64,000 nt of DNA from Aquipuribacter sp. SD81 (GCF_037153975.1 NZ_JBBAYJ010000006.1:104194-168193); one strand, 5' to 3'; shown: positions 44,591 through 52,861, counted from the stretch's first letter. Notes: generated by a model not told the origin, from the letters alone. Made by a program: numbers and translations.

Positions 44591-45241
44591 GTGAGCGACA
44601 CCCCCCGCCCGGGCGGCGACGAGCTGCGCACGACGGTCGAGGTGCTGCACGGGGTGGTCGAGCACGTGCTCGCCGGGCCGCAGCACCGGGCGAGCGGCAC
44701 CATCCGCCTGCGGGTCACCCCGGGGGCGATCGGGACCGTCCGGGACCCGGCGGTGCGGCTGCTCGGCGACCGGGTGGTCGGTCCGGCGGGTGAGGCGCCG
44801 CTCGACGGGTCGCTCTCGCTGGCGGACGTCGGTCGTCGCGTGGGGGTCGAGCCCGGCGTGCCCGACGGCGTCTACACCGACCACGCGGCCGTCGGGTCCG
44901 ACGACCCCGCCCGCGTCGACGCCGGCATTTCCGTCGCGGTGCTCGAGTGGTTCGCGGTCGGCGCCGCCGCGCTCGTCACCTTCGCGCCGGAGTCGGAGGC
45001 CGTGCTGTGGCCGGAGCACTTCGACCTCGCCGTTACGGTCGACGGCGTCAACTACGGCGTCTCGCCCGGCGACGGCTTCTCGGCCGCCCCGTACGCCTAC
45101 GTCGGCCCGCACTCCCCGGTCGACGACACCTTCTTCGACGCCCCCTTCGGCGCCGCCCGTACGTGGGACCAGGTGCCGGACGTCGCCGGGGTGGCGGCGT
45201 TCTTCGCGGACGGTCGGGGGCGGGTCCACCCGACCGGGTGA
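44591..45241 (+). CDS. Hypothetical soluble protein
   Basis: A 216-residue acidic protein that I do not recognise. It has no membrane segment or signal. Segments that look conserved in character are VEVLHGVVEHVLAGPQHRA, GTIRLRVTPGAIGTV, VYTDHAAVGSDDPARVD, VTFAPESEAVLWPEHFDLA and YVGPHSPVDDTFFDAPFGA, suggesting a small-molecule-binding beta fold. The GTG at 44591 begins the only part with normal third-position GC coding bias. It lies between the MBL gene (divergent) and the PadR operator. Confidence 0.6.
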   Translation: MSDTPRPGGDELRTTVEVLHGVVEHVLAGPQHRASGTIRLRVTPGAIGTVRDPAVRLLGDRVVGPAGEAPLDGSLSLADVGRRVGVEPGVPDGVYTDHAAVGSDDPARVDAGISVAVLEWFAVGAAALVTFAPESEAVLWPEHFDLAVTVDGVNYGVSPGDGFSAAPYAYVGPHSPVDDTFFDAPFGAARTWDQVPDVAGVAAFFADGRGRVHPTG

Positions 45242-45249
45242 TGGTGCCG

Positions 45250-45271
45250 ATGTATCGCCCGGCGATACATT
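45250..45271 (+). promoter_or_regulatory. PadR operator overlapping a leaderless promoter
   Basis: Positions 45250-45270 are a perfect palindrome: ATGTATCGCC, one C, then GGCGATACAT. The ATGT...ACAT ends match the known PadR-site pattern. The -10 element TACATT (45266-45271) overlaps the right arm and is followed by seven bases and the padR GTG, so PadR binding would block its own transcription. Confidence 0.75.
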
Positions 45272-45278
45272 GCCGGTC

Positions 45279-45617
45279 GTGACGCCCCTCGGCGACGTGC
45301 CGTACCTCGTGCTGGCGGCTCTCGCCGGCGGCCGACGGCACGGCTACGACGTCGTGCGGGTGGTCTCGACCCTGACCGACGGCCGCGTCGCGCTCGGGGC
45401 GGGGACGTTGTACGGCGCGCTCGACCGGCTGTCGACGCAGGGCCTGGTGGCGGACGACGGCGAGGAGCGCGTCGGTGGGCGCCTGCGGCGCTACTACCGG
45501 CTGACCGACGACGGGACCGCCCTGCTCGAGGCGGAGACGGCTCGCCGCGAGGACGTCACGGCGGCGGTGCGCCGACGGCTCGTCGCGGCGCCCGGCGCGG
45601 TCGGGGGACAGGCGTGA
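45279..45617 (+). CDS. PadR-family transcriptional regulator
   Basis: A 112-residue PadR winged helix (s2 type). DVPYLVLAALAGGRRHGYDVV is the N-terminal helix, GAGTLYGALDRLSTQGLV the recognition helix with the canonical TLY, and RRYYRLTDDGTALLEAE the wing and last strand. The GTG at 45279 begins seven bases after TACATT, inside a perfect operator, so it should repress itself and the downstream membrane protein, whose GTG overlaps its stop. Confidence 0.92.
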   Translation: MTPLGDVPYLVLAALAGGRRHGYDVVRVVSTLTDGRVALGAGTLYGALDRLSTQGLVADDGEERVGGRLRRYYRLTDDGTALLEAETARREDVTAAVRRRLVAAPGAVGGQA

Positions 45618-46801
45618 GGGGACAGGCGTCCGAGGACGCCTACGAGCGGTCGGCCAGGCAGTGGCTGCGCGCCTTCCCGCCACGGTGGCGCGCGGCCCGC
45701 GAGGACGAGGTCGTGGGGGTGCTCCTCGACACCCGGCCCGACGGTGCGGCCACGCTCGGTGCTGCCGCCCGCTGGGACCTGCTGCGCTCGGCGGTGGCGT
45801 GGCGGCTGCGGCACCGGCCGCCTTTCGTCGTGTGGCTCCTGTGGAGGCTCGGGTTCTCACGGATGCCGGAGGCGCACGTCGGCTGGGCGCTCGACGACCT
45901 GTCGGGACGCCTCTACGGACTGTGGTCGACCTTGTGGAGCTGGCAGTTCCTAGGTTTCGCTGTCTTCGTTGCGCCCCACGCACGGAGCGGCGGCTGGTGG
46001 TGGTGGCTGCCCGCCGCGGTGTGGTCCGTGGCGCTCCTCCTAGGAGCCGTGGGCGACCGCTTCTCCTGGGGACGCCCTCGTAGAGACGAACGGCAGGCCG
46101 CGCTGCTCGCCCCCCACCGCACCGCCGACCGGGTGCGGCATGATCCGTCGGTGGTCCTCAGCACGACCACCCGCTGGTCGTGGGGTCGGTGGCTCGTCGC
46201 GCCGGTCGTCGTCGCCTGGGTGTCCGCACTCGTCGCGGTCGGCGTCGTCGTGTCGGCCGTGCTCGACGGGGTCGTGCTGAGGGTCCGGGACTGGCAGGCC
46301 GGGGACACGCTCCTGCTGCTGCCCCTGGCTGCCGGACTCGTGGCCGCGGTGACCGTGACCGTGCTGTCCCGTCCTCGCGTCGCGGAGCGCCCCGACCAGC
46401 CGTGGCGGCACCGGGTCGCCGCGCCGCCTGTCGTGGTCCGCGTCCTCCTCCTCGTGGTGGCTGTCCTCGGGCCGTGGACCGCGGTGCAGATCACTCTCGT
46501 CCTCCTCTTCGGCCGCAGCTTCGCCTTCGCCGACGGGCTGGGGGGCTATGACTTCCTCGTCGGTGTCCCCGCTGCTCCCGTCACCTTCCTGCTGCTCGCC
46601 CTGCCCTCCGTGCACCTGCGCACCAGGGGAGCGTTGGCCGCTCGGCCCGCCCCGCCGCCGGCGCTGCACGACGTCCTCGGCGTCCTGGGCGGTACGACCG
46701 TCCTCGTGGACCCGCCTCGGCCCTACCCGGCACTGCCCTCGCTCGAGCCCTTCGTCGACGACGACCCGGCGGCGGGGACCGGCTCGCCCGCCCGCCGATA
46801 G
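45614..46801 (+). CDS. PadR-coupled multi-pass membrane protein
   Basis: A 395-residue protein. The N-terminal 75 residues are soluble and basic (ARQWLRAFPPRWRAAREDEV), typical of actinobacterial proteins encoded behind small PadR regulators. About seven hydrophobic segments follow, including FLGFAVFVAPHA, WWWWLPAAVWSVALLLGA, VVVAWVSALVAVGVVVSAVL, LLLLPLAAGLVAAVTVTVL and VVVRVLLLVVAVLGPW. The C-terminal 65 residues are a Pro-rich tail. It overlaps padR by GTGA. PadR pairs often sense membrane-active compounds, but no function can be assigned here. Confidence 0.72.
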   Translation: MRGQASEDAYERSARQWLRAFPPRWRAAREDEVVGVLLDTRPDGAATLGAAARWDLLRSAVAWRLRHRPPFVVWLLWRLGFSRMPEAHVGWALDDLSGRLYGLWSTLWSWQFLGFAVFVAPHARSGGWWWWLPAAVWSVALLLGAVGDRFSWGRPRRDERQAALLAPHRTADRVRHDPSVVLSTTTRWSWGRWLVAPVVVAWVSALVAVGVVVSAVLDGVVLRVRDWQAGDTLLLLPLAAGLVAAVTVTVLSRPRVAERPDQPWRHRVAAPPVVVRVLLLVVAVLGPWTAVQITLVLLFGRSFAFADGLGGYDFLVGVPAAPVTFLLLALPSVHLRTRGALAARPAPPPALHDVLGVLGGTTVLVDPPRPYPALPSLEPFVDDDPAAGTGSPARR

Positions 46802-46804
46802 GCT
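46799..46804 (+). promoter_or_regulatory. Leaderless promoter -10 element of purS
   Basis: TAGGCT is followed by seven bases and the purS ATG. Its first three bases are the stop codon of the preceding membrane protein gene. Confidence 0.55.
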
Positions 46805-46811
46805 CGCGCCC

Positions 46812-47060
46812 ATGCCGCGCATCGTCGTCGAGGTCATGCCCAAGCCGGAGATCCTCGACCCGCAGGGGACCGCGATCACGCAGGCGCTCGGGCGCATGGG
46901 CGTCGACGGGCTCGGCGAGGTCCGGCAGGGCAAGCGCTTCGAGGTCGCCGTCGACGACACCGACGAGGCGACGCTCGCCCGGGTCCGCGAGGCCGCCGAG
47001 ACGCTGCTGAGCAACCCCGTCATCGAGGACGTCGTCGCGGTCCGGGTCGTCGAGGGGTGA
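46812..47060 (+). CDS. purS: Phosphoribosylformylglycinamidine synthase subunit PurS
   Basis: An 82-residue PurS, the small bridging subunit of the PurLQS complex that makes FGAM in purine synthesis. The sequence RIVVEVMPKPEILDPQG, then ALGRMGVDGLGEVRQGKRFE and LLSNPVIEDVVAVRV matches the family along its whole length. Unusually, purQ and purL do not follow; a SIS-domain gene overlaps its stop by GTGA. The ATG is preceded by TAGGCT and no ribosome-binding site. Confidence 0.93.
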   Translation: MPRIVVEVMPKPEILDPQGTAITQALGRMGVDGLGEVRQGKRFEVAVDDTDEATLARVREAAETLLSNPVIEDVVAVRVVEG

Positions 47061-48175
47061 GCGGCTCGGGGGCGTCGCGGACGGGGGCCGGCACGGCGGC
47101 CGAGCGGCAGACCCACATGGCGCGGGAGGTCGCCCAGCAGGCCGACGCGGTGGCCGCCACATTCGACGCGCTGCTGCCGCTGCGCCAGGACCTGCGCCGG
47201 ATGTTCGCCGGACGCCGGCACGTGCTCTTCGTCGCCCGCGGCTCCAGCGACAACGCCGCCGTCTACGGCCGCTACCTGCTCGGCGCGCACGCCGGCGTGG
47301 TCGCGTCCCTCGCGGCCCCCAGCCTCGCCACCCACTACGGCCCGCCGGCTGACGACGGCCGCCCGGCCGGTGCGCCCCTCGCGCTCGACGACACCCTCGT
47401 CGTGTGCGTGTCGCAGTCGGGCGCGACCGAGGAGATCGTCGCGACTCAGGCGTGGGCGGCCCGGCAGGGCGCCGCGACGGTCGCCGTCGCGAACGTCCCC
47501 GGCTCACCGCTGCTGCGCACGGCCGACCTCGCGCTGCAGACCCAGGCCGGGCCCGAGCTCGCGGTGCCGGCGACGAAGTCCTACCTCTCGCAGCTCGCCG
47601 CCATGGTCGTGCTGGGCACGGCGCTGGCCCCGGACCCCTCCGCCCTCGACGCCGACATCGCGCGCGTGCCGGCCGAGGTCGAGCGCCTCGTCGACGAGCA
47701 GCAGGGCGTCGACGAGGCCGCCGCCGCCCTCAGCGCGTCGCGGCACCCACTGGTCAGCGGCCGCGGGATGGCCATGGGCACCGCGCTCGAGGTCGCGCTC
47801 AAGCTCGAGGAGACGTGCCTGCGCCCCGTGCGCGGCCTGTCGTACGCCGACCTGCGCCACGGGCCGATCGCCGTCGTCGACGACGACGTGCTCGCCGTCC
47901 TCGTGAGCGCCGGCGACGGCCCCCTCGTCGGGGCGATGACCGAGCTCGCCTCGGACCTGCGGGCCCGCGGCGCCCGCACGGTCGGCGTGGGCGGGGACGC
48001 GGCCTTCGCCGACGCCGTCGACGTGCCGGTCGCCGGCCCGCGCCTGCCCGAGGCGCTCGCCCCGCTCGGCCTCGTCGTGCCGATGCAGCTCGCCATCGAG
48101 CGCGCCGCCCGCGTGCTGGGCCTCGACCCCGACGCGCCGCGCGGCCTGCGCAAGGTCACCCGCACCGACGCCTGA
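47057..48175 (+). CDS. SIS-domain sugar-phosphate aminotransferase/deaminase-like protein
   Basis: A 372-residue protein with two SIS domains, similar to the isomerase half of GlmS and to AgaS/NagB-II. Motifs: HMAREVAQQADAVA, VLFVARGSSDNAAVYGRYLL near residue 60, VVCVSQSGATEEIVAT near 117, and LVSGRGMAMGTALEVALKLEE, then GLSYADLRHGPIAVVDDD near 260. There is no glutaminase domain, so it would handle ammonia-free deamination or isomerisation of an amino-sugar phosphate. Coupling to purS by GTGA overlap is unexpected. A terminator hairpin follows. Confidence 0.83.
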   Translation: MSGSGASRTGAGTAAERQTHMAREVAQQADAVAATFDALLPLRQDLRRMFAGRRHVLFVARGSSDNAAVYGRYLLGAHAGVVASLAAPSLATHYGPPADDGRPAGAPLALDDTLVVCVSQSGATEEIVATQAWAARQGAATVAVANVPGSPLLRTADLALQTQAGPELAVPATKSYLSQLAAMVVLGTALAPDPSALDADIARVPAEVERLVDEQQGVDEAAAALSASRHPLVSGRGMAMGTALEVALKLEETCLRPVRGLSYADLRHGPIAVVDDDVLAVLVSAGDGPLVGAMTELASDLRARGARTVGVGGDAAFADAVDVPVAGPRLPEALAPLGLVVPMQLAIERAARVLGLDPDAPRGLRKVTRTDA

Positions 48176-48181
48176 CCCGGT

Positions 48182-48209
48182 CCCGCGGCCGGCGAGGGCC
48201 GGCTGCGGG
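48182..48209 (+). terminator. Terminator-like hairpin after SIS gene
   Basis: A 12-bp stem with one G-T pair (arms 48182-48193 and 48198-48209, loop GAGG) lies seven bases after the stop codon. Confidence 0.55.
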
Positions 48210-48241
48210 CGCCTCGCGCCGTGCCGCCGCCCCGTACCTGA

Positions 48242-48412
48242 GTGGGGGTCCGCGCGCTCACGACGTGGGCTGGCTCGGGACGTGCGACACGCCGTCGGAG
48301 GCGTCCACGAGCCAGCACTCGTCGCGCGGGCACGAGTGCTGGCTCCGGAACGGCGGCGTCGGCGTGTCGACGGGCCGGACCCAGCCCTCGTCGAGAGCGT
48401 GCGCACCCCCAC
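48242..48412. repeat. 171-bp long palindromic element, copy 2
   Basis: Colinear and gap-free with 9307-9477. The central hairpin is perfect: 14-bp arms 48309-48322 and 48332-48345 with a 9-base loop. The middle arms are GACACGCCG (48286-48294) and CGGCGTGTC (48360-48368); outer arms 48242-48273 and 48381-48412 pair imperfectly. It sits between the converging SIS and fliW genes, an intergenic stretch of 331 bases that holds no other gene; the remainder (48413-48506) shows nothing recognisable. Confidence 0.8.
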
Positions 48413-48506
48413 CCCGGTCCTCGCCGGGCCGCCCACCACCGGCCGACGACACCCGTACGGCCTGGGCGCGAGGCCAGGGGAGGGGTGCCGCGGACCGGGT
48501 GGGGCG

Positions 48507-48956
48507 TCAGGCGGCGAGGGGGGCGCGGACGGGCAGGTCGCTGCCGGTGAGGAGGACCTGCATGGCGGCGCCCGTGCGCTGGTTGAGCACGACGGGGGCG
48601 AGCAGGTTGGCCGTGGAGGCCGCCGCGGACTCCGCCGTGGTGAGCACCACGAAGAGCAGGGCGTCCTCCGCGCCGGCGAGGCCGAGCAGGTCGACGTCCT
48701 CGTCGGACAGCACCGGGGCGTAGTCCGGGAAGAACGCCCACGGCGCCGCGAGCAGCAGAGACACCGAGTCGTCGGCGGAGCGCAGCGAGAACAGCGTCCC
48801 CGTCGCCTCGAGCCCGTCGAGCGCGTACTCGACGTGGCCGGGCAGGCCCGGCAGGGGCACGACGAAGCGGACCGCGCGACCCTCGCTCACGGCACCACCC
48901 AATCCCACGTCCCCACCGCCGGTCAAAGCGCTGCCGGGCGCGGCCGTGACCGTCAC
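48507..48956 (-). CDS. fliW: Flagellar assembly factor FliW
   Basis: A 149-residue FliW, which binds flagellin and, in other bacteria, releases it from or antagonises CsrA. Family features: FVVPLPGLPGHVEYALDGL, LFSLRSADDSVSLLLAAPWA, FFPDYAPVLSDEDVDLLGL and STANLLAPVVLNQRTGAAMQ. The GTG at 48956 overlaps the flgL stop (GTGA); a GTG at 48890 (VSEGRAVRF) would match usual FliW N-termini better, so the start is uncertain. No csrA gene follows; the palindromic element occupies that place. Confidence 0.88.
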   Translation of the reverse strand: MTVTAAPGSALTGGGDVGLGGAVSEGRAVRFVVPLPGLPGHVEYALDGLEATGTLFSLRSADDSVSLLLAAPWAFFPDYAPVLSDEDVDLLGLAGAEDALLFVVLTTAESAAASTANLLAPVVLNQRTGAAMQVLLTGSDLPVRAPLAA

Positions 48957-49828
48957 CGGAGGAAGTCCAGCAGCGTGGGCTGCAGCACCCGGGCGGTCGC
49001 GCCGAGCGCCGCCTGGTACGCGGTCGACTGCAGCTGCAGCTCGAGGATCGTCTTCGGCAGGTCGACGTCCTCGATCTGCGACTGCGCCGAGCGCAGCGAC
49101 ACGGCCGCGTCGGTGCCCTTCGCCTGCAGCGTCTCGATGCGGTTGGTCCGGGCGCCGACGTCGGCGAGCGCCCCGAGCACGCGCTCGTGGGCGGTGTCGA
49201 GCGCCGCCAGCCGCGCGGTCGGCGACCCCCCGGACTCCAGGTCGGCGATGATGCCGTCGAGCGTGGCGAACACGCTCGTGGCGCCGGAGCCGAAGGCGCC
49301 CGGGCCGTCGACGTCCACGCGGACCGTCGAGTCGGCGCCCACGCGCCGCTGCACGGTGCCGGTGTCACCGACGTACGTGCCCGTCGCGTCGAAGGCGGTC
49401 CCGCCGCCCGTCGTGCCGCCGAACACCGGCCGGCCGAGGTACTGGGTGTTGCCCAGCTCGACGAGCGAGTCCCGCACCTGGCGCAGCTCCTTCGCGAGCG
49501 CGTCGCGCCCGGTCTGGCTGAGCGAGCCGTTGCCGCCCTGCACCGTGAGGTCGCGGGCGTGGCGCACGGCCGCGCTCGTCTGCTGCAGCGCCGTGTCGGC
49601 CGTGCCGAGCCACGACAGGCCGTTGTCGGCGTTGCGCAGGTACTGGTCGTTGGCGCTGCGCTCGGCGCGCAGCTGGAGGATGTCGGTCGCGCCGGTCGGG
49701 TTGTCGGAGGGCTTCGCCACCTGCTTGCCGCTCGACAGCTGCTCCTGCAGGGAGGCGCTCCGCGCGAGCGAGGCCTGGAGGTTCGCGTACGTGCCGTCCG
49801 CCATGGACCGCTGGGTGATCCGCAGCAT
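48953..49828 (-). CDS. flgL: Flagellar hook-associated protein 3
   Basis: A 291-residue HAP3/FlgL that joins hook-filament junction to flagellin. It starts MLRITQRSMADGTYANLQAS and has LQEQLSSGKQVAKPSDNPT, the flagellin-like D0/D1 N-terminal helix, and ends QSQIEDVDLPKTILELQLQS with TAYQAALGATARVLQPTLL. A Gly/Thr-rich middle (GGTTGGGTAFDATGTYVG) forms the variable domain. The start overlaps the flgK stop by one base. Confidence 0.92.
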   Translation of the reverse strand: MLRITQRSMADGTYANLQASLARSASLQEQLSSGKQVAKPSDNPTGATDILQLRAERSANDQYLRNADNGLSWLGTADTALQQTSAAVRHARDLTVQGGNGSLSQTGRDALAKELRQVRDSLVELGNTQYLGRPVFGGTTGGGTAFDATGTYVGDTGTVQRRVGADSTVRVDVDGPGAFGSGATSVFATLDGIIADLESGGSPTARLAALDTAHERVLGALADVGARTNRIETLQAKGTDAAVSLRSAQSQIEDVDLPKTILELQLQSTAYQAALGATARVLQPTLLDFLR

Positions 49829-51237
49829 CAGCGACCCACCACCCCGGTGCGGTTGATGAGGGTGTCGAGCGCCTCGTCGACCGCGGTGAGCATGCGGGCC
49901 GCGCCCTCGTAGGCGCGCTGGAACATGACCATGTTGGTGAGCTCCTCGTCGATGTCGACCCCGGAGACGGCCTCCCGGGCGGCGGTGACGTCGCGGACGA
50001 CGACCTTCTGCGAGTCCGAGCGGCGCTCGGCCGCCTGCGCGGCGGACCCGACGTCGCCCACGAGCTGCCGCCAGGCGGCGTCGGGGGAGCCGGGGCCCTG
50101 ACCGATGCGGCCGAGCGCGTCGGCCAGCGAGCCGTCGAGGGCGCCGGCGCCACCGGAGGCGGCGGCGACGTCGCGGGGGTCGGTCACCGCGACGGTGATG
50201 GACCGGGCGGTCACGGGACCGCCGTCGGAGGCGGTGAAGAACGCGCCCGCCGCCGTGCCGTCCTGGGTGAGCCCGGTGGAGTGGACGGTGTCGACCTGGC
50301 TGGCCACGTCGGCGGCCGTCGCGTCCAGGCGCTGCATGACGCCCGGCCACGTGCGGTGAAGGCTGTCGAGCAGCGCGCCGATCCGCCCGCCGGGGACGTC
50401 GACCGGGGCACCGGCGGCGCCGGTCACCGAGACCGCGCCACCGGAGAGCACCTCGTCGATGCTGCCGGCCGCACCCGCGGACAGCGACAGCCCCGTCGTG
50501 CGGTCGCCGCGCACCACGGCGGTGCCGCCGACGAAGACGTCGACCGTGCCGAGGTCACCCGGCCGGGCGGTGGCGCCGGTCAGCTCGCTGAGGCGCAGCA
50601 CGAGCTGGTCGCGCTGGTCGAGCAGCTCGTTGACGCTGCCGCCCGCCGCCGTGGCGTCGCGGATGGCCGCGTTGAGGTCGGCGACGGCGCGGGCCGTCGC
50701 GTCGACCTCGCCGAGCAGCTGGCCGACCTGCGCGCGCGCGTCGGTCCACGCCTGCGTGACGGCGGCGCCGAGCCCGTGGAGCGTGTCGGCGACGGCGGCG
50801 CCGGCCTGCAGGACCTGCGAGCGGGCGGCCGCGGTGCCGGGGGAGTTGGCGAGGTCCTGCCACGAGGACCAGAACGTCGACAGGCGCGCGGCGAGCCCGG
50901 TGTCGCCGGGCTCGCCGAGGGCGACCTCGAAGCGGGACCACGCGGCCCGGTCGACGTCCATGAACGCCGCGGTCGACGTCTCCTGCCGGACCCGCTGCGT
51001 GACGAGCTCGTCGTTGACCCGCTGCAGGTCCGTGACCCGCACGCCCGTGCCCGGACCGTCCCAGCGCGAGAACAGCGCGGTGCCGGTGGTGACGGGCGTG
51101 CTCGGGTCCATGACGACGCGCTGGCGGGAGTAGCCGGGCGTGTTGGCGTTGGCGACGTTCGCGCCGGTGACGTCGAGGCCGTAGCGCTGAGCGACCAGAC
51201 CCGACAGGGCGGTGTGCAGCCCGGCGAAGGACGACAT
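49828..51237 (-). CDS. flgK: Flagellar hook-associated protein 1
   Basis: A 469-residue HAP1/FlgK. The N-terminus SFAGLHTALSGLVAQRYGLD with TGANVANANTPGYSRQRV is the flagellar rod/hook signature; the C-terminus GVDIDEELTNMVMFQRAYEG and AARMLTAVDEALDTLINRT is the matching C-terminal helix. The middle contains long helices and the LDQRDQLVLRLSELTGA segment. It lies between flgN and flgL with one-base overlaps at both ends. Confidence 0.94.
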   Translation of the reverse strand: MSSFAGLHTALSGLVAQRYGLDVTGANVANANTPGYSRQRVVMDPSTPVTTGTALFSRWDGPGTGVRVTDLQRVNDELVTQRVRQETSTAAFMDVDRAAWSRFEVALGEPGDTGLAARLSTFWSSWQDLANSPGTAAARSQVLQAGAAVADTLHGLGAAVTQAWTDARAQVGQLLGEVDATARAVADLNAAIRDATAAGGSVNELLDQRDQLVLRLSELTGATARPGDLGTVDVFVGGTAVVRGDRTTGLSLSAGAAGSIDEVLSGGAVSVTGAAGAPVDVPGGRIGALLDSLHRTWPGVMQRLDATAADVASQVDTVHSTGLTQDGTAAGAFFTASDGGPVTARSITVAVTDPRDVAAASGGAGALDGSLADALGRIGQGPGSPDAAWRQLVGDVGSAAQAAERRSDSQKVVVRDVTAAREAVSGVDIDEELTNMVMFQRAYEGAARMLTAVDEALDTLINRTGVVGR

Positions 51238-51722
51238 CAGAGCGCCTCGTCCACGAGCCGGCCCGCGCCCTGGCGGGGGAGGTTCCGGGCGGCGCCGGGG
51301 CCGTACGTGCCTGCGGGCTCCTCGACGGCCGCGAGCGCCTCGCTGAGGCTCACCATGCCCTCGTGCAGCAGGCGCCGGTTGGCCTGCGCGAGCTCGGTGA
51401 TCTCGGCGGTGAGGGCGAGGAAGGCCTCGCGATGGCCCAGCAGCATCGCGGAGTACGGCTCCGGGGCGACCCGGGCGAGGTGCGCGAGCGACGGCCCGGC
51501 GGGAAGGCCGAGGTCCATCGCGACGACGTCGGTCTCCAGCGCCCGGACCTTCTCCGACTCGCGGATCTGGTCGAGGACCGCCTCCACCTCGCGCGTCGCG
51601 TGGGCGAGCCAGCGGCTGCGGCCGGAGGCGAGCACGAGCTGCTCCTCCTCCAGCTTGAACAGGAGCAGCTCGAGCAGCTCCCGCTCGCGCCACAGGATGC
51701 GGCAGAAGTCTGCGAGCGCCAC
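51237..51722 (-). CDS. flgN: Flagellar export chaperone FlgN
   Basis: A 161-residue helical protein in the position of FlgN, the chaperone for FlgK and FlgL. Predicted long helices (LWRERELLELLLFKLEEEQ, ATREVEAVLDQIRESEKVR, LTAEITELAQANRRLL) match the family in character. The GTG at 51722 has GAGGAGG eight bases upstream. It is the first gene of the flgN-flgK-flgL-fliW operon and is preceded by a flagellar-sigma promoter at 51792-51764. Confidence 0.82.
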   Translation of the reverse strand: MALADFCRILWRERELLELLLFKLEEEQLVLASGRSRWLAHATREVEAVLDQIRESEKVRALETDVVAMDLGLPAGPSLAHLARVAPEPYSAMLLGHREAFLALTAEITELAQANRRLLHEGMVSLSEALAAVEEPAGTYGPGAARNLPRQGAGRLVDEAL

Positions 51723-51763
51723 GACGTCCTCCTCGGTGCGACGGCCGTTCCGTCACGCCCTCC

Positions 51764-51792
51764 GGTTCGGCGGACCCGGAGATCACCTGAGG
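51764..51792 (-). promoter_or_regulatory. Flagellar-sigma promoter of flgN operon
   Basis: On the minus strand CCTCAGGT (51792-51785), 11 bases, then CCGCCGAACC (51773-51764). The core TCAGGT...N11...GCCGAA fits the FliA/SigD spacing (-35 8-mer, 11 bases, GCCGATAA) and matches the fliC promoter base for base in layout. Confidence 0.7.
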
Positions 51793-51883
51793 TCCTCCGC
51801 CCGATCCGTCCGGGTCGGCCCCCGCCGTCACCCGATCGGCGCAACGGTGGTCCGCACGGGTGGGAAACCTCAAGGGGCCTCAG

Positions 51884-52837
51884 GTGCCCGACGACACCGG
51901 ACCCGTGCTGATCACGTCCTCCGCCGCCGCGACCACCGGCCACGCCGGGTCCGGGAGCCCGACGGACCCCGACGCCCTCGTCCTCGCGCACCTGCCGCTG
52001 GTCGGCCACTGCGTGGGCGAGGTGATGAGCCGGGTCCCGGCCCACGTGGACCGCGACGACCTGGCCGGCGCCGGCGTCGAAGGGCTCGTCCAGGCCTCGC
52101 GCAGCTGGCGGCCCGAGACGGGCGTCCCCTTCTCCGCGCACGCCCGCACGAGGATCCGCGGCGCCATCGTCGACGAGCTGCGCGCCGCCGACTGGGCCTC
52201 GCGCGGCGCCCGCTCGCGCGCGCGGCACGCGCAGCAGACCACCGAGCACCTCACCGCGGCGCTCGGGCGCACGCCGAGCACCGACGAGCTCGCCGACGCG
52301 ATGGGCGTCGCCGCCGACCACGTGCACCGCGTGCGCGCCGAGACCCACCGCGCGTACCTGTCGAGCCTCGACGAGGCACGCGAGGCGGGCGACACCGTGC
52401 ACGACACCGTCGCCGACCCCTCGCGCTCGCCCGAGGAGCACGTCGTCGCCGCCGAGCACGTGGGCGCGCTCCTGCGGGCCGTCGACCTGCTGCCCGAGCG
52501 CGTGCGGGAGGCGGTGCGCGGCCACTACCTCGACGAGGAGCCGATGGCCGACATCGCCGCGCGCCTCGGCGTCACGGAGTCGCGCGTCTCCCAGCTGCGC
52601 GCGGAGGGCATCGCCATGCTCCGCGCCGTCATGGCCGCCCAGGCCGAGCCGGTCGAGGTCGCCCACGCGACGGCGCGCACCCAGGCCTACGTCGCCGCCG
52701 TCGCGGCGTCGGCCGATGTCCGCGCGAGCGTCCGCCTCGGCGCCGGCGTGCTCACCGGCCTCGCGCCGGTGGGCGCCACGGCCCTGCCGCGCCAGCGCCA
52801 GGCCCCCCTCACCAGCCGCCTCTCGGCGATCGGGTGA
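51884..52837 (+). CDS. fliA: Flagellar sigma factor (FliA/WhiG type)
   Basis: A 317-residue sigma-70 family protein lacking region 1. Region 2: LVLAHLPLVGHCVGEVMSRV, DLAGAGVEGLVQASRSWRPE and FSAHARTRIRGAIVDELRAADW with the FliA/WhiG-specific ARxRIRGAIxDELR. Region 3: TTEHLTAALGRTPSTDELADAMG. Region 4: LLPERVREAVRGHYLDEEPM and IAARLGVTESRVSQLRAEGI. A 55-residue Ala-rich tail is extra. The GTG at 51884 has AAGGGG seven bases upstream; GTG 51860 is an alternative. It should drive fliC and flgN. Confidence 0.9.
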   Translation: MPDDTGPVLITSSAAATTGHAGSGSPTDPDALVLAHLPLVGHCVGEVMSRVPAHVDRDDLAGAGVEGLVQASRSWRPETGVPFSAHARTRIRGAIVDELRAADWASRGARSRARHAQQTTEHLTAALGRTPSTDELADAMGVAADHVHRVRAETHRAYLSSLDEAREAGDTVHDTVADPSRSPEEHVVAAEHVGALLRAVDLLPERVREAVRGHYLDEEPMADIAARLGVTESRVSQLRAEGIAMLRAVMAAQAEPVEVAHATARTQAYVAAVAASADVRASVRLGAGVLTGLAPVGATALPRQRQAPLTSRLSAIG

Positions 52838-52861
52838 CGGGCGCCACAACTTCCCCTCAGA

